Positions 7,339 through 14,044 of a stretch of 15,184 nt of DNA are shown here, piece by piece. A program made the position numbers and the translations under genes. The notes under the pieces were generated by a model, which was not told the origin of the DNA, did not search any database, and saw only the letters and a list, made by a program, of their open reading frames with translations. This stretch comes from Oxalobacter sp. Its GTDB lineage: Bacteria; Pseudomonadota; Gammaproteobacteria; Burkholderiales; Burkholderiaceae_D. How positions within the stretch are numbered: position 1 is the first letter of the stretch; every line of letters begins with the position of its first letter. The DNA lies in assembly GCA_012512465.1 (NCBI GenBank), contig JAAZED010000388.1, positions 1-15,184 of the forward strand. The letters run 5' to 3'.

Positions 7339-8127
7339 ATGGCTGACTGGAATCCTGACCAATACCTCAAGTTTGCCGATGAGCGCACCCAGCCCTCCAT
7401 CGACCTGACATCCCGTATCCGCCTCCAGAAAAAACCGCACAAGATCCTGGATATCGGCTGCGGCCCGGGCAACAGCACCCATGTGCTTGCACAGCAATTC
7501 CCGCATGCCTGCATCATCGGTATCGACAGTTCGGAAAACATGATCCAGGTGGCAAAAAGCACCAGCATCGATCTGGATGCCGATCTTGACTTCATGATCT
7601 GCGATGCCGCAACCGGACTGCCAAGCCTGGAGACCAACTACGACATCGTTTTTTCCAATGCCGCCATCCAGTGGATACCCCGACATGACGAATTGCTGAG
7701 AAATATGATGGGGCGCTTAAAACCCGGCGGCGTCATGGCGGTGCAGACACCGCTGCTGGAAAAACATCCCCTTCACCGCATCATCCGCAGCGTGGCCAAT
7801 CAGGAAAAATACAGGGGCACTTTCTCGAGAAACATCCAGCGAAGAAACAATCTCTCCCCGCAGGAATACGCCGCCATCCTGAGTGATATCGCCGAGCGAT
7901 TTGATATCTGGGAAACGACTTACTACCACATCATGCCTTCCCATCGGGACATTCTCGAATGGTTCCGCTCCACCCGGCTGCGTCCCTACCTGGCTGCGCT
8001 TTCGCCAGACAGGGTTCCCGAATTTGAAGCGGATCTCCTCGACGCTTTCACGCGGAACATGCCCGTACTGGAAAACGGCAAGATCCTCATGCCTTTCCCG
8101 CGCCTCTTTTTCACTGCCGTGAGATAA
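7339..8127 (+). CDS. tam: Trans-aconitate 2-methyltransferase
   Basis: A 262-residue cytoplasmic class I SAM-dependent methyltransferase. It should transfer a methyl group to trans-aconitate, an isomer of the citric-acid-cycle intermediate cis-aconitate that inhibits aconitase. The match to E. coli Tam is close along the whole length: start MADWNPDQYLKFADERTQP, SAM-binding motif ILDIGCGPGNST (36-47), GIDSSENMI as acidic motif II, FSNAAIQWIP as motif IV, LKPGGVMAVQ, the substrate-region block WETTYYHIMPSH, and the C-terminal ENGKILMPFPRLFF. Length equals the family norm. The ATG has a strong GGAGG five bases upstream. It has its own promoter and a downstream terminator, so it is probably monocistronic and unrelated to its neighbours. 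Confidence 0.94.
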   Translation: MADWNPDQYLKFADERTQPSIDLTSRIRLQKKPHKILDIGCGPGNSTHVLAQQFPHACIIGIDSSENMIQVAKSTSIDLDADLDFMICDAATGLPSLETNYDIVFSNAAIQWIPRHDELLRNMMGRLKPGGVMAVQTPLLEKHPLHRIIRSVANQEKYRGTFSRNIQRRNNLSPQEYAAILSDIAERFDIWETTYYHIMPSHRDILEWFRSTRLRPYLAALSPDRVPEFEADLLDAFTRNMPVLENGKILMPFPRLFFTAVR

Positions 8128-8146
8128 CCTATCCTCCCATCACGCA

Positions 8147-8185
8147 AACACGCCCTTTTCCATAGGGGTGTGTGGCGTTTTTTTC
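8147..8185 (+). terminator. Candidate Rho-independent terminator after tam
   Basis: About 20 bp after the tam stop, AACACGCC (8147-8154) can pair with GGCGTTTT (8173-8180) with one mismatch, directly followed by a T-rich run. A competing stem within ACACGCCC/GGGGTGTGT is also possible. Confidence 0.55.
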
Positions 8186-8302
8186 TTTCCGCTTTTTGTA
8201 TTCCGGCCTTTTTCAATCTGAAAAAACCGCCCGCTTCCCTCAGGAAAGATAAAAGTTACGGACAACACCTCAAGCATACACACAAAAAATTGCTGCACCC
8301 CC

Positions 8303-8332
8303 TTGATTTTCACAAGAATTTTCCGCTATCAT
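8303..8332 (+). promoter_or_regulatory. Candidate sigma70 promoter of the small secreted protein gene
   Basis: TTGATT (8303-8308) and TATCAT (8327-8332) are 18 bp apart, about 70 bp before the ATG at 8403. The rest of the 8186-8402 gap is AT-rich with no other feature I can support. Confidence 0.5.
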
Positions 8333-8402
8333 TCTCTGAGGCAATAAAAAATACAGCCTCCTGAATTTATTATCAAAGACATAAGCAAACGGAACCTGAA
8401 CC

Positions 8403-8819
8403 ATGAATGAAAGAAACCGCCTCTTGTTCACAGGCAGGGCCAGGCGATTCCCCCTGATGAAAATCGCCCTGGGCTTTCTGCTTCTTTTCATTTTCTGCGC
8501 ATGGGCTTATGCCGCACCGCAGACTGATACATCCCCTTTTACCGAGACACTCAAGGCCCCGCCTGCTTTCGTCCCGGAATATATGGCAGAAAAAGACAAT
8601 GCGGCTGCCATGTATTCAGATGGCATCTATGCGGTTTATGCCGCAGACAAGGCCAGCATCAGAGAAGGACAACCGGTATCGGTTACCGCCAGCCAGATCA
8701 GTGACAGCAACTGGTCGCTCGCTGTAGAAGCCGTGAACTCTCCTGTCAAGGAAGAACACGGCAATGAAGAAAGACATGAAAGCCTCGGCGGCATGGTCAA
8801 GGGAACCCTTCACTTTTAA
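8403..8819 (+). CDS. Small secreted or membrane-anchored protein of unknown function
   Basis: A 138-residue protein I do not recognise. Residues 19-38 (MKIALGFLLLFIFCAWAYA) form a good signal peptide with a likely cut before APQTD, preceded by a basic 18-residue stretch. Translation could instead begin at the ATG at 8457, giving a 120-residue protein with a cleaner signal; neither start has a strong ribosome site. The mature part is about 100 residues, polar, with no cysteine, and includes YSDGIYAVYAADKASIREGQPVSV, which looks beta-rich. A promoter candidate lies upstream. The next clear gene, a periplasmic Sel1-repeat protein, follows after 177 bp on the same strand. Function is open. Confidence 0.65.
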   Translation: MNERNRLLFTGRARRFPLMKIALGFLLLFIFCAWAYAAPQTDTSPFTETLKAPPAFVPEYMAEKDNAAAMYSDGIYAVYAADKASIREGQPVSVTASQISDSNWSLAVEAVNSPVKEEHGNEERHESLGGMVKGTLHF

Positions 8820-8888
8820 GCGACTCTTCATCAATTTCCCCACACCGACTGGCACAAGACATTGCATTTTTGATAAGATATCTGGCAT

Positions 8889-8906
8889 ACGCCGGATACC
8901 CGGCGT
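8889..8906. other. Hairpin in the leader of the Sel1 gene
   Basis: ACGCCGG (8889-8895) and CCGGCGT (8900-8906) form a perfect 7-bp stem with an ATAC loop. No T run follows on either strand, so it is not a standard terminator. Confidence 0.4.
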
Positions 8907-8996
8907 TGAAGGTGCAAAAAAAACGGCAACATCTGTTATTCTGTCTGGTATATCAGCATCGCTGAGAGACAGATTTATCACGCAGGCCAACATGCC

Positions 8997-9758
8997 ATGA
9001 AGGTAACTGACCGGGGTCACATGCAAAAAACATCCGCCATGTGGAAAAGGCTGCCCGTTCTTTTTGCATGCCTGCTGCTTTCCCTCCCTGTCATGGCTGA
9101 CGATCTGGCTGACGGAAAATCCCACCTCGAAAAGCGTGAATATGCCCCCGCTTTTGCTGCATTTCAGAAAAGCGCGGCGCAGGAAAACCCCGAAGCCGAA
9201 TATTACCTGGGACTCTTTTACCGAAACGGTATCGCAACGGTTCAGGACAATGAAAAAGCCATGGCATCTTTCAAGGATGCTGCCGGACACGGCCACCTTC
9301 AGTCCCAATACATTCTCGGATACTCCTACCTCACCGGTGAAGGCGCTGAACAGGACTACTGGTCAGCAAAACACTGGTTTGAGAAAAGCGCAAACGCCGG
9401 ATACCCGTTATCCATGGTCCAGCTTGCCTTCATGTATGACGATGGCGTGGGAATGAAGCCCGACCGCAAAAAAGCGCTTTACTGGTTTGAAAAAGCGGCA
9501 GCCGCAGAGCAACCCACCGCCATGCTGTATCTGGGTGTTTTTTACGAAACCGGAACCGCTGTCAAAAAAGACGAGGAAATCGCCTTTCACTGGTACAAAA
9601 AAAGCGCCGAGGCCGGTGAACCCCGCGCGCTGGTGCGCATGATCCAGATTTATGAAAACGGCGAGCTCGGCGAAAAGCCCGACAAGGCAAAAGCGCTAAA
9701 ATGGAGTGAAAAAGCAGAAAACGCCCGCTCCGAACACATGAAACCCCTGATCGAATAA
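8997..9758 (+). CDS. Periplasmic Sel1-like repeat protein
   Basis: Up to 253 residues, with a signal peptide ending LSLPVMA and cut before DDLADGKS. The mature part carries five successive Sel1-type (SLR, TPR-like) repeats of about 36 residues, roughly 65-245, each with the pattern YLGxxYxxGxxxxxDxxxAxxWFxKAAxxG. Such proteins form curved alpha-helical scaffolds for protein-protein contacts; the partner cannot be read from sequence. Three in-frame ATGs compete: 8997, 9021 (after a GGGG) and 9039. The ones at 9021 or 9039 give a more usual signal peptide. An inverted repeat TGACC-GG-GGTCA (9008-9019) sits between the first two starts. Weak extended -10-like elements (TGATAAGAT at 8871, TGGTATATC at 8946) lie upstream. 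The aldo/keto reductase starts 39 bp later, possibly on the same transcript. Confidence 0.85.
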   Translation: MKVTDRGHMQKTSAMWKRLPVLFACLLLSLPVMADDLADGKSHLEKREYAPAFAAFQKSAAQENPEAEYYLGLFYRNGIATVQDNEKAMASFKDAAGHGHLQSQYILGYSYLTGEGAEQDYWSAKHWFEKSANAGYPLSMVQLAFMYDDGVGMKPDRKKALYWFEKAAAAEQPTAMLYLGVFYETGTAVKKDEEIAFHWYKKSAEAGEPRALVRMIQIYENGELGEKPDKAKALKWSEKAENARSEHMKPLIE

Positions 9759-9797
9759 CACAATAACAAAAACAACAGAACAACAAAGAGGCAAACT

Positions 9798-10781
9798 ATG
9801 GAATATCGCACCCTGGCAGGAACCGATCTCAAACTCTCCGCCCTCACCTTTGGCGCCTGGGCTGCAGGCGGCTGGATGTGGGGTACAACCGAGAGAAAGG
9901 ATGCGCTTCAAGCCATACGTGCCAGCTATGACAATGGCATCACTTCCATTGACACCGCCCCCATTTATGGACAGGGCAACAGCGAGGAAATCGTGGGGGA
10001 AGCGATCGCCGGCATACCGCGGGACAAAGTCCAGATCCTGACAAAATTCGGCCTGCGCTGGGATCTCGACAAGGGCAGGCTTTCCATGCGCAGCAAGGAC
10101 CTCAAAGGCGAAAGCATCAATATCCATATCTATGCCGGAAAAGAAAGCATCATCAAGGAATGCGAAGACAGCTTGAGACGCCTGAAAACAGACTATATTG
10201 ATCTCTACCAGCTTCACTGGCCGGATCCGACCACCCCTATTGCCGAATCCTTCGAGGCCGTCAACCGGCTGATCGAACAGGGCAAGGTCCGCTATGCCGG
10301 TTTGTCCAACTACAATGCCGAGCAGATGGCCGAGGCGGAAAAAACCACCTTTATTGCCTCCAACCAGATTCCCTACAGCATGGTCAACCGCCGCATCGAA
10401 AAAGAAACCCTGCCTTACTGTATCAACCACCACAAATCCATCCTGGCCTACAGCCCGCTTGAGCGCGGCCTTCTGACCGGTAAACTGAAGCCCGGCCATG
10501 AATTTGCTGAAGGCGACCACCGCGCCACCAACAGTTACTTTACCGATGACAGCATTGAGCGTACCAATGCTTTTCTGGCCAAGCTCAAACCCATGGCAGA
10601 AGCCAAGGACGCCACGCTTTCGCAGCTTGTCCTGCGCTGGACCATCGAACAGCCCGGCATCACGATTGCACTGGTGGGCGCCAGAAACGCCGAACAAGCC
10701 ATCCAGAACGCGGCAGCCATCCATATAAAACTCACCCCGGAAGAAATCCAGTTCATCAACGACCTGATTCCACCTGCCTGA
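9798..10781 (+). CDS. Aldo/keto reductase
   Basis: A 327-residue cytoplasmic NADPH-dependent oxidoreductase with the AKR TIM-barrel fold. The catalytic tetrad is visible: Asp52 and Tyr57 in SIDTAPIYG, Lys83 in LTKFG, and His140 in LYQLHWPD. The cofactor-binding C-terminal part contains YSPLERGLLTGKL and LVGARNAEQAIQNA, typical of the subgroup containing B. subtilis YhdN (GSP69) and IolS. Length is normal. The start follows AGAGG with a 7-nt spacer. The physiological carbonyl substrate cannot be told. It lies 39 bp after the Sel1 gene and converges on zur. Confidence 0.92.
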   Translation: MEYRTLAGTDLKLSALTFGAWAAGGWMWGTTERKDALQAIRASYDNGITSIDTAPIYGQGNSEEIVGEAIAGIPRDKVQILTKFGLRWDLDKGRLSMRSKDLKGESINIHIYAGKESIIKECEDSLRRLKTDYIDLYQLHWPDPTTPIAESFEAVNRLIEQGKVRYAGLSNYNAEQMAEAEKTTFIASNQIPYSMVNRRIEKETLPYCINHHKSILAYSPLERGLLTGKLKPGHEFAEGDHRATNSYFTDDSIERTNAFLAKLKPMAEAKDATLSQLVLRWTIEQPGITIALVGARNAEQAIQNAAAIHIKLTPEEIQFINDLIPPA

Positions 10782-10815
10782 GGCAAACGCCCGGCAGGAA
10801 CGGAAACCGCGTCAC

Positions 10816-10860
10816 CGGTGCCGGCACCTTGCCGGCCCGCAAGCGACAGGATAGCCTGTC
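10816..10860. other. Hairpin cluster between convergent genes
   Basis: The 97-bp gap between the aldo/keto reductase and zur contains the palindrome GGTGCCGGCACC, a GCCGGC-ACCTT-GCCGGC stem overlapping it, and GACAGG-ATAG-CCTGTC (10845-10860). No T run follows, so any role in ending the two convergent transcripts is a guess. Confidence 0.35.
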
Positions 10861-10878
10861 AATGCCTTCCGGAAGAAT

Positions 10879-11283
10879 TTATGCTTTCCAGCATGCTTTG
10901 CAGAGTCCCCGCACTTCAACGAAAACGGCGTCTATCGAAAAAGACTGGCTGGCCGCCCACGCATTGAGCGTTGAATTGATCTGCTCCATCGTCAGTTCGG
11001 ACACAGTGCCGCAGTTAATGCAGATCACAAACACAACCGCCCCTTTCTCATGGGCATGATGATCCGCGTGCTGGCAGGCGATAAATGCGTTCAGGCTTTC
11101 CAGGCGATGGGCCAGGCCGTACTCGACCAGTTTTTCCAGGGCGCGATAGACTTGCGATGGCGCGCGAATCCCCTCTTTCTGCACGGTTTCGAGCAGATGG
11201 TACGCACTGGCCGGGCGCTGGGCATGTCTTAGCGCATCCAGTATCAGTTGCTGGTTTTTTGTCAGGGCAAAGGCTTTATCCAT
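10879..11283 (-). CDS. zur: Zinc uptake regulator Zur (Fur family)
   Basis: A 134-residue Fur-family repressor. The winged-helix part (about 7-68) contains LTKNQQLILDALRHA, the recognition-helix signature SQVYRALEKLVEYGLAHRLES, and NAFIAC, matching E. coli Zur motif by motif rather than Fur, PerR or Mur. The dimerisation part has Cys88/Cys91 (CINCG) and Cys128/Cys131 (CKAC), the structural zinc site. Candidate regulatory-zinc ligands are Cys70 and a His cluster (72, 75, 76, 78). With zinc bound it should repress uptake genes. It is the last gene of the minus-strand tonB-exbB-exbD series, 161 bp after exbD with no convincing terminator between, but with a promoter candidate of its own. The two perfect palindromes near 13770 and 14008 are its likely operators. 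Confidence 0.88.
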   Translation of the reverse strand: MDKAFALTKNQQLILDALRHAQRPASAYHLLETVQKEGIRAPSQVYRALEKLVEYGLAHRLESLNAFIACQHADHHAHEKGAVVFVICINCGTVSELTMEQINSTLNAWAASQSFSIDAVFVEVRGLCKACWKA

Positions 11284-11311
11284 AGGTCGGTTCCATTCCG
11301 GGGGGCATCAT

Positions 11312-11340
11312 CGTATACCGCTCGCTGAAAAGCATGAAAA
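11312..11340 (-). promoter_or_regulatory. Candidate promoter of zur
   Basis: On the minus strand TTTTCA (11340-11335) and TATACG (11317-11312) are 17 bp apart, about 29 bp before the zur ATG. No copy of the Zur-like palindrome overlaps it, so self-repression is not suggested. Confidence 0.4.
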
Positions 11341-11444
11341 CCCTTCCATTTTACCCGATCGGCTTTCAGCAGCAGAACCTTATCCCCCTGTGCCCCGGCA
11401 TCCGGCGGCTCGAGGCGGAGAAACATCAGGCAGCCTGCACAGGA

Positions 11445-11876
11445 TCACTCGGCAATACCGGCTTTCCCGGGAAGGGTGACAAAACCGATTTTTGTCAGCC
11501 CGGCCCGGCTGGCATCCGCCATGACCTCTGCAACATATTGATATTCGGCATGTTTATCCGCATGGATATGCACTTCAGGCACCGGCGTTTTTCTTCCCGC
11601 CTCGGCAAACAGCCCTTGCAGCGCGGCCCGGTCAACGGCCGACCCGTCGCAATACAGCGCCCCGTCCGCCCCGATGGCCAGATCAATCTTTCCGGGAGGC
11701 ATCTCGATGGCCGATGAAGCGGCCATCGGCAGCTCAACCCTGACGGAGTGGGACAACAGCGGCGCCGTGACGATAAAAATAACCAGCAACACCAGCATGA
11801 CATCAATCAGCGGCACCATGTTTATTTCAGACAGCACCGGCCTGTTTTGCCGGTTGCGGGATTCTCCAAAAGCCAT
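11445..11876 (-). CDS. exbD: Biopolymer transport protein ExbD
   Basis: A 143-residue inner-membrane protein with a short cytoplasmic N-terminus, one membrane helix and a periplasmic domain. With ExbB it forms the proton channel that energises TonB. The helix is NMVPLIDVMLVLLVIFIVTAPLL (19-41), with the essential proton-carrying aspartate as Asp25. The periplasmic domain (about 45-143) ends GLTKIGFVTLP, as in ExbD/TolR. The start is set to 11876 and not 11948: the MAFGESRNRQNRP form has normal length, lies 7 bp after the exbB stop, and has a GAGGGCAGG ribosome site overlapping that stop. The longer frame would run back into exbB. Confidence 0.9.
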   Translation of the reverse strand: MAFGESRNRQNRPVLSEINMVPLIDVMLVLLVIFIVTAPLLSHSVRVELPMAASSAIEMPPGKIDLAIGADGALYCDGSAVDRAALQGLFAEAGRKTPVPEVHIHADKHAEYQYVAEVMADASRAGLTKIGFVTLPGKAGIAE

Positions 11877-11883
11877 CCTGCCC

Positions 11884-12636
11884 TCACCTGGCCGGGTAAA
11901 CCGCATGCTTCCGGCTGTCGCGGGAATTAGCCTGCTGCATGACCGCATAGGCCTTGCCGGTTGAAAGAAAAGTCAGCAGCTCATTGGCAAAAGCATCCAG
12001 CCGGGAAAGGGTGACGCTGTTGCCGCGCACCAGCCAGTTGTAGCCGATGACCGCGGGAATGGCCACGGCAAGGCCGATGCCCGTCATGATAAGCGCCTCT
12101 CCCACGGGACCCGCCACTTTCTCCAGCGTGCCCGCCCCGCCGGCGCTCACCGCAATCAGGGCGTGATATATCCCCCATACCGTGCCGAACAGGCCGATAA
12201 ACGGGGCCGTTGAAGCGATGGTGGCAAGAACGGGCAGGCCATTTTCCAGCAGGCGGGCATCTTCATCAATGACACTTTTCATGGTGCGAACCAGAAACGC
12301 CTGCCGCGTCTCCGCCTCTGCCCGTTCCGGGGGGCTATACCGGCTGTAATGTTCCTGTGCGTCCAGTGCATGGGCTGTCAGGTGCGAAAAAGGGCACCGG
12401 ATTCCCTGCGCCCCGATCTCCGCCTGAACCGCCCCCAGGGAACCGGTATCCCGGAAAAGACAGAGAAATTCCCTGCTGTTGCGCTCCCGCCTCCAGCGCG
12501 CAACCCCCTTAAGCGTAATCAGCGCCCAGGAAGTAACGGACATGCCAAGCAAAAGAACCAGCAGGGACTTTCCGAGGAAGTCGCTCCCGGCGATAAAGTG
12601 GGTAAATCCAAGCGAAACAGTCGAAGCATCCATCAT
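11884..12636 (-). CDS. exbB: Biopolymer transport protein ExbB (MotA/TolQ/ExbB family)
   Basis: A 250-residue inner-membrane protein with three membrane helices: about 24-44, a long second helix in LPVLATIASTAPFIGLFGTVWGIYHAL (about 134-160), and a third in GEALIMTGIGLAVAIPAVIGYN (about 179-200). The APFIGLFGTVWGI and TGIGLAVAIPAV blocks are the family signatures. It would form the channel around the ExbD helix. It starts 22 bp after the tonB stop at tandem ATGs (12636, 12633) with a weak ribosome site, and is followed by exbD at 7 bp. TolQ is an alternative family member, but a neighbouring tonB and TonB-dependent receptor, and no tolA, favour ExbB. Confidence 0.9.
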   Translation of the reverse strand: MMDASTVSLGFTHFIAGSDFLGKSLLVLLLGMSVTSWALITLKGVARWRRERNSREFLCLFRDTGSLGAVQAEIGAQGIRCPFSHLTAHALDAQEHYSRYSPPERAEAETRQAFLVRTMKSVIDEDARLLENGLPVLATIASTAPFIGLFGTVWGIYHALIAVSAGGAGTLEKVAGPVGEALIMTGIGLAVAIPAVIGYNWLVRGNSVTLSRLDAFANELLTFLSTGKAYAVMQQANSRDSRKHAVYPAR

Positions 12637-12658
12637 GTGTTTACCATAAAAAAACGGG

Positions 12659-13486
12659 TTATCTGGTTTTCAGGTTGAATTGATAAGGAATATTCGCCAC
12701 GACCTGCAAGGGACGGTCGTATTCGGCATAAGGATAAAAGCTGCTTCTCATGGCAGCCTCAAGCGCGGACTGGTCCAGCCGCGCAAAACCGGAAGAAGCC
12801 GTAATCCGGGCATCCTGAACCCGCCCATCGGCGCCGATCAGCACACGCACCTGGACCAGCCCGGTTTCCTTGCGCCTTATCGACGCGGGTGGGTAAACTG
12901 GTTTGACGGCCTGTTTGTACCGGATCTGCGAAAAGGAAACCTGCCGGGCGGCTCCGTCGCCGTCACCACCGGCATCCGCGCCATTTCCCCTGCCCGTGCC
13001 GCCGGCGCTTTCCTTTCCGGTTCCCTTTCCCCGCCCGCCCTTCTCTTCTGTTTCAACAGGGATGCCTTCGCGGCCTTCTTCTGTCTTTGGCTCCGATGGC
13101 TTGTCCGTGGCCTTTCCCGTTTCAACCCGTACTTCCCGCCCGGTATCCTGTGACGCGGCAACCGGCCGGGCGGCTTTCTCCTGCTTTCCCTTCGGTATCC
13201 CGGCTGATTCGGCCGTGACCGTTCCCGCGGCAGTGGAAACCGCAGAAGCATTTCCGGAAAGGAAGGAAACGTAAAGCGCGGAGCCGCCCCTGCCGGAACT
13301 TCCGCCGGCCTCCACCTGCGGCATGCGCCCCGCCAGTAAAAACAGCGCGAAAACATGCACCGACAATACCATCCCCACAAAAACAAGCGAGATTGGCCTC
13401 AAACGGCAAATATCGTCGCAAGGATGGAGAAAAGAAACGGCTGAATCCATTGTCATGCAAGAAACCAAAGCAAAAAAACCTGTCAT
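12659..13486 (-). CDS. tonB: Energy transducer TonB
   Basis: A 275-residue protein anchored in the inner membrane. It carries energy from ExbBD to outer-membrane receptors. One membrane helix (about 32-54, SLVFVGMVLSVHVFALFLL) follows a cytoplasmic N-terminus. A long linker (about 60-180) comes next, and the C-terminal TonB domain (about 182-275) contains YPPASIRRKETGLVQVRVLIGADGRVQDA and FYPYAEYDRPLQVVANIPYQF. The linker is rich in Gly, Glu, Lys and Arg (EEKGGRGKGTGKESAGGTGR) and not in the Pro-Glu/Pro-Lys repeats of classic TonB. The ATG at 13486 has GGGAG three bases before it; later ATGs (13456, 13450) lack a ribosome site. First gene of tonB-exbB-exbD, preceded by a leader of about 280 nt if transcription begins near the palindrome at 13769-13786. 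Confidence 0.9.
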   Translation of the reverse strand: MTGFFALVSCMTMDSAVSFLHPCDDICRLRPISLVFVGMVLSVHVFALFLLAGRMPQVEAGGSSGRGGSALYVSFLSGNASAVSTAAGTVTAESAGIPKGKQEKAARPVAASQDTGREVRVETGKATDKPSEPKTEEGREGIPVETEEKGGRGKGTGKESAGGTGRGNGADAGGDGDGAARQVSFSQIRYKQAVKPVYPPASIRRKETGLVQVRVLIGADGRVQDARITASSGFARLDQSALEAAMRSSFYPYAEYDRPLQVVANIPYQFNLKTR

Positions 13487-13768
13487 GCGCTCCCGATGAA
13501 CACCTGTCCCTCGCCTTGCCGGAACTCATCATCCCCCGGCGCCGGGTACCCGGCCGGATACGCCCGCCTGATTGCCATGTCCGCCATCTGCCCTGCCGGA
13601 TGCTTTCTCCCTGCCGGAGCGAAGCCCAGCCCGTCCTCAATCCCGTTCCCGCCATACAAGGAGGGGAACGAAACCCGGAAACAGATGGGATCAAAAACAG
13701 GGAAACTTGCCAGGCAACCGTGACATACCTGTCAATGCACCCATTGCCTGATATTGTGGCAATCGATT
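13487..13768 (-). other. Long structured leader region upstream of tonB
   Basis: No credible gene on either strand. Visible structure: overlapping palindromes CCCGGCGCCGGG (13535-13546) and GCCGGGTACCCGGC (13541-13554), which cannot fold at once; on the minus strand the 10-mer TCCGGCAGGG twice (13618-13609, 13600-13591) and a variant TCCGGCAAGG (13523-13514); and a nested hairpin at 13711-13750 that competes with another at 13743-13763. It resembles no riboswitch I know; cobalamin and TPP consensus elements were looked for and not found. Confidence 0.5.
13711..13763. other. Mutually exclusive hairpins next to the first palindrome
   Basis: CAGGCAA (13711-13717) pairs with TTGCCTG (13744-13750), enclosing a second stem TGACA/TGTCA (13721-13725, 13730-13734). 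ATTGCC (13743-13748) can instead pair with GGCAAT (13758-13763). The two folds share the TTGCC segment, so only one can exist at a time. On the minus strand this lies at the start of a tonB transcript. Confidence 0.4.
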
Positions 13769-13786
13769 GATATGTTATAACATATC
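13769..13786. promoter_or_regulatory. 18-bp palindrome, likely Zur operator of tonB-exbBD
   Basis: GATATGTTATAACATATC is a perfect inverted repeat. The AT-rich GTTATAAC core resembles the Zur boxes of Proteobacteria. It lies upstream of tonB and recurs inside the longer palindrome at 13997-14020. Assignment to Zur rests on similarity and on zur being in the same cluster. Confidence 0.65.
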
Positions 13787-13982
13787 CTCTCAAGGCGCAA
13801 CGAGATCAACAGGACGACCGGAACAACGAAGGCATCAGCCCGATCGCCGCCTTTCCGCCTCGCCGTCAAACAAATGAGCCAACGGGGCGCCTATAGGTTT
13901 CTTCCTGTATCTGACGCATCCCGGCAGCCATTCAGGCCGGCACCGGATTTCCCTCCCCCTGTCGGCTACGATGAAAACAGGA

Positions 13983-14012
13983 TTGCCTTTTTCTGGAATG
14001 ATATGTTATAAC
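13983..14012 (+). promoter_or_regulatory. Candidate promoter of the TonB-dependent receptor gene
   Basis: TTGCCT (13983-13988) and TATAAC (14007-14012) are 18 bp apart, with the -10 element inside the 24-bp palindrome. The expected start near 14019 gives a leader of about 26 nt. Repressor binding at the palindrome would block polymerase. Confidence 0.45.
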
Positions 14013-14020
14013 ATATCATT
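13997..14020. promoter_or_regulatory. 24-bp palindrome, likely Zur operator of the receptor gene
   Basis: A perfect inverted repeat of 24 bp: half-site AATGATATGTTA followed by its exact complement. Its inner 18 bp are identical to the palindrome at 13769-13786. It ends 24 bp before the receptor ATG and covers the candidate -10 box. Confidence 0.7.
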
Positions 14021-14044
14021 TTTGACAATGAAACGATTGCCTGC

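Noticed and set aside
8764..9000. 78-codon frame ending ATGA over the first possible Sel1 start
   Set aside because: It overlaps the end of the small secreted gene in another frame and has no recognisable domain; despite an AAGGAAG upstream, the overlap is probably chance because the Sel1 gene more likely starts at 9021 or 9039.
9696..10724. 342-codon open frame on the minus strand inside the aldo/keto reductase gene
   Set aside because: Antisense to a gene with the full catalytic tetrad; composition is that of a mirror frame.
13487..13768. Cobalamin or TPP riboswitch before tonB
   Set aside because: No B12 box, no CCGCAAC-type core and no CTGAGA/thi-box element on either strand.
13122..13793. 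223-codon minus-strand frame covering the tonB leader
   Set aside because: Overlaps tonB in a different frame; low-complexity Arg/Gly/Ser content and no family pattern.
14022..14027. TTGACA as -35 box of the receptor gene
   Set aside because: A -10 at the proper distance would fall on or after the start codon; the TTGCCT/TATAAC pair upstream fits better.
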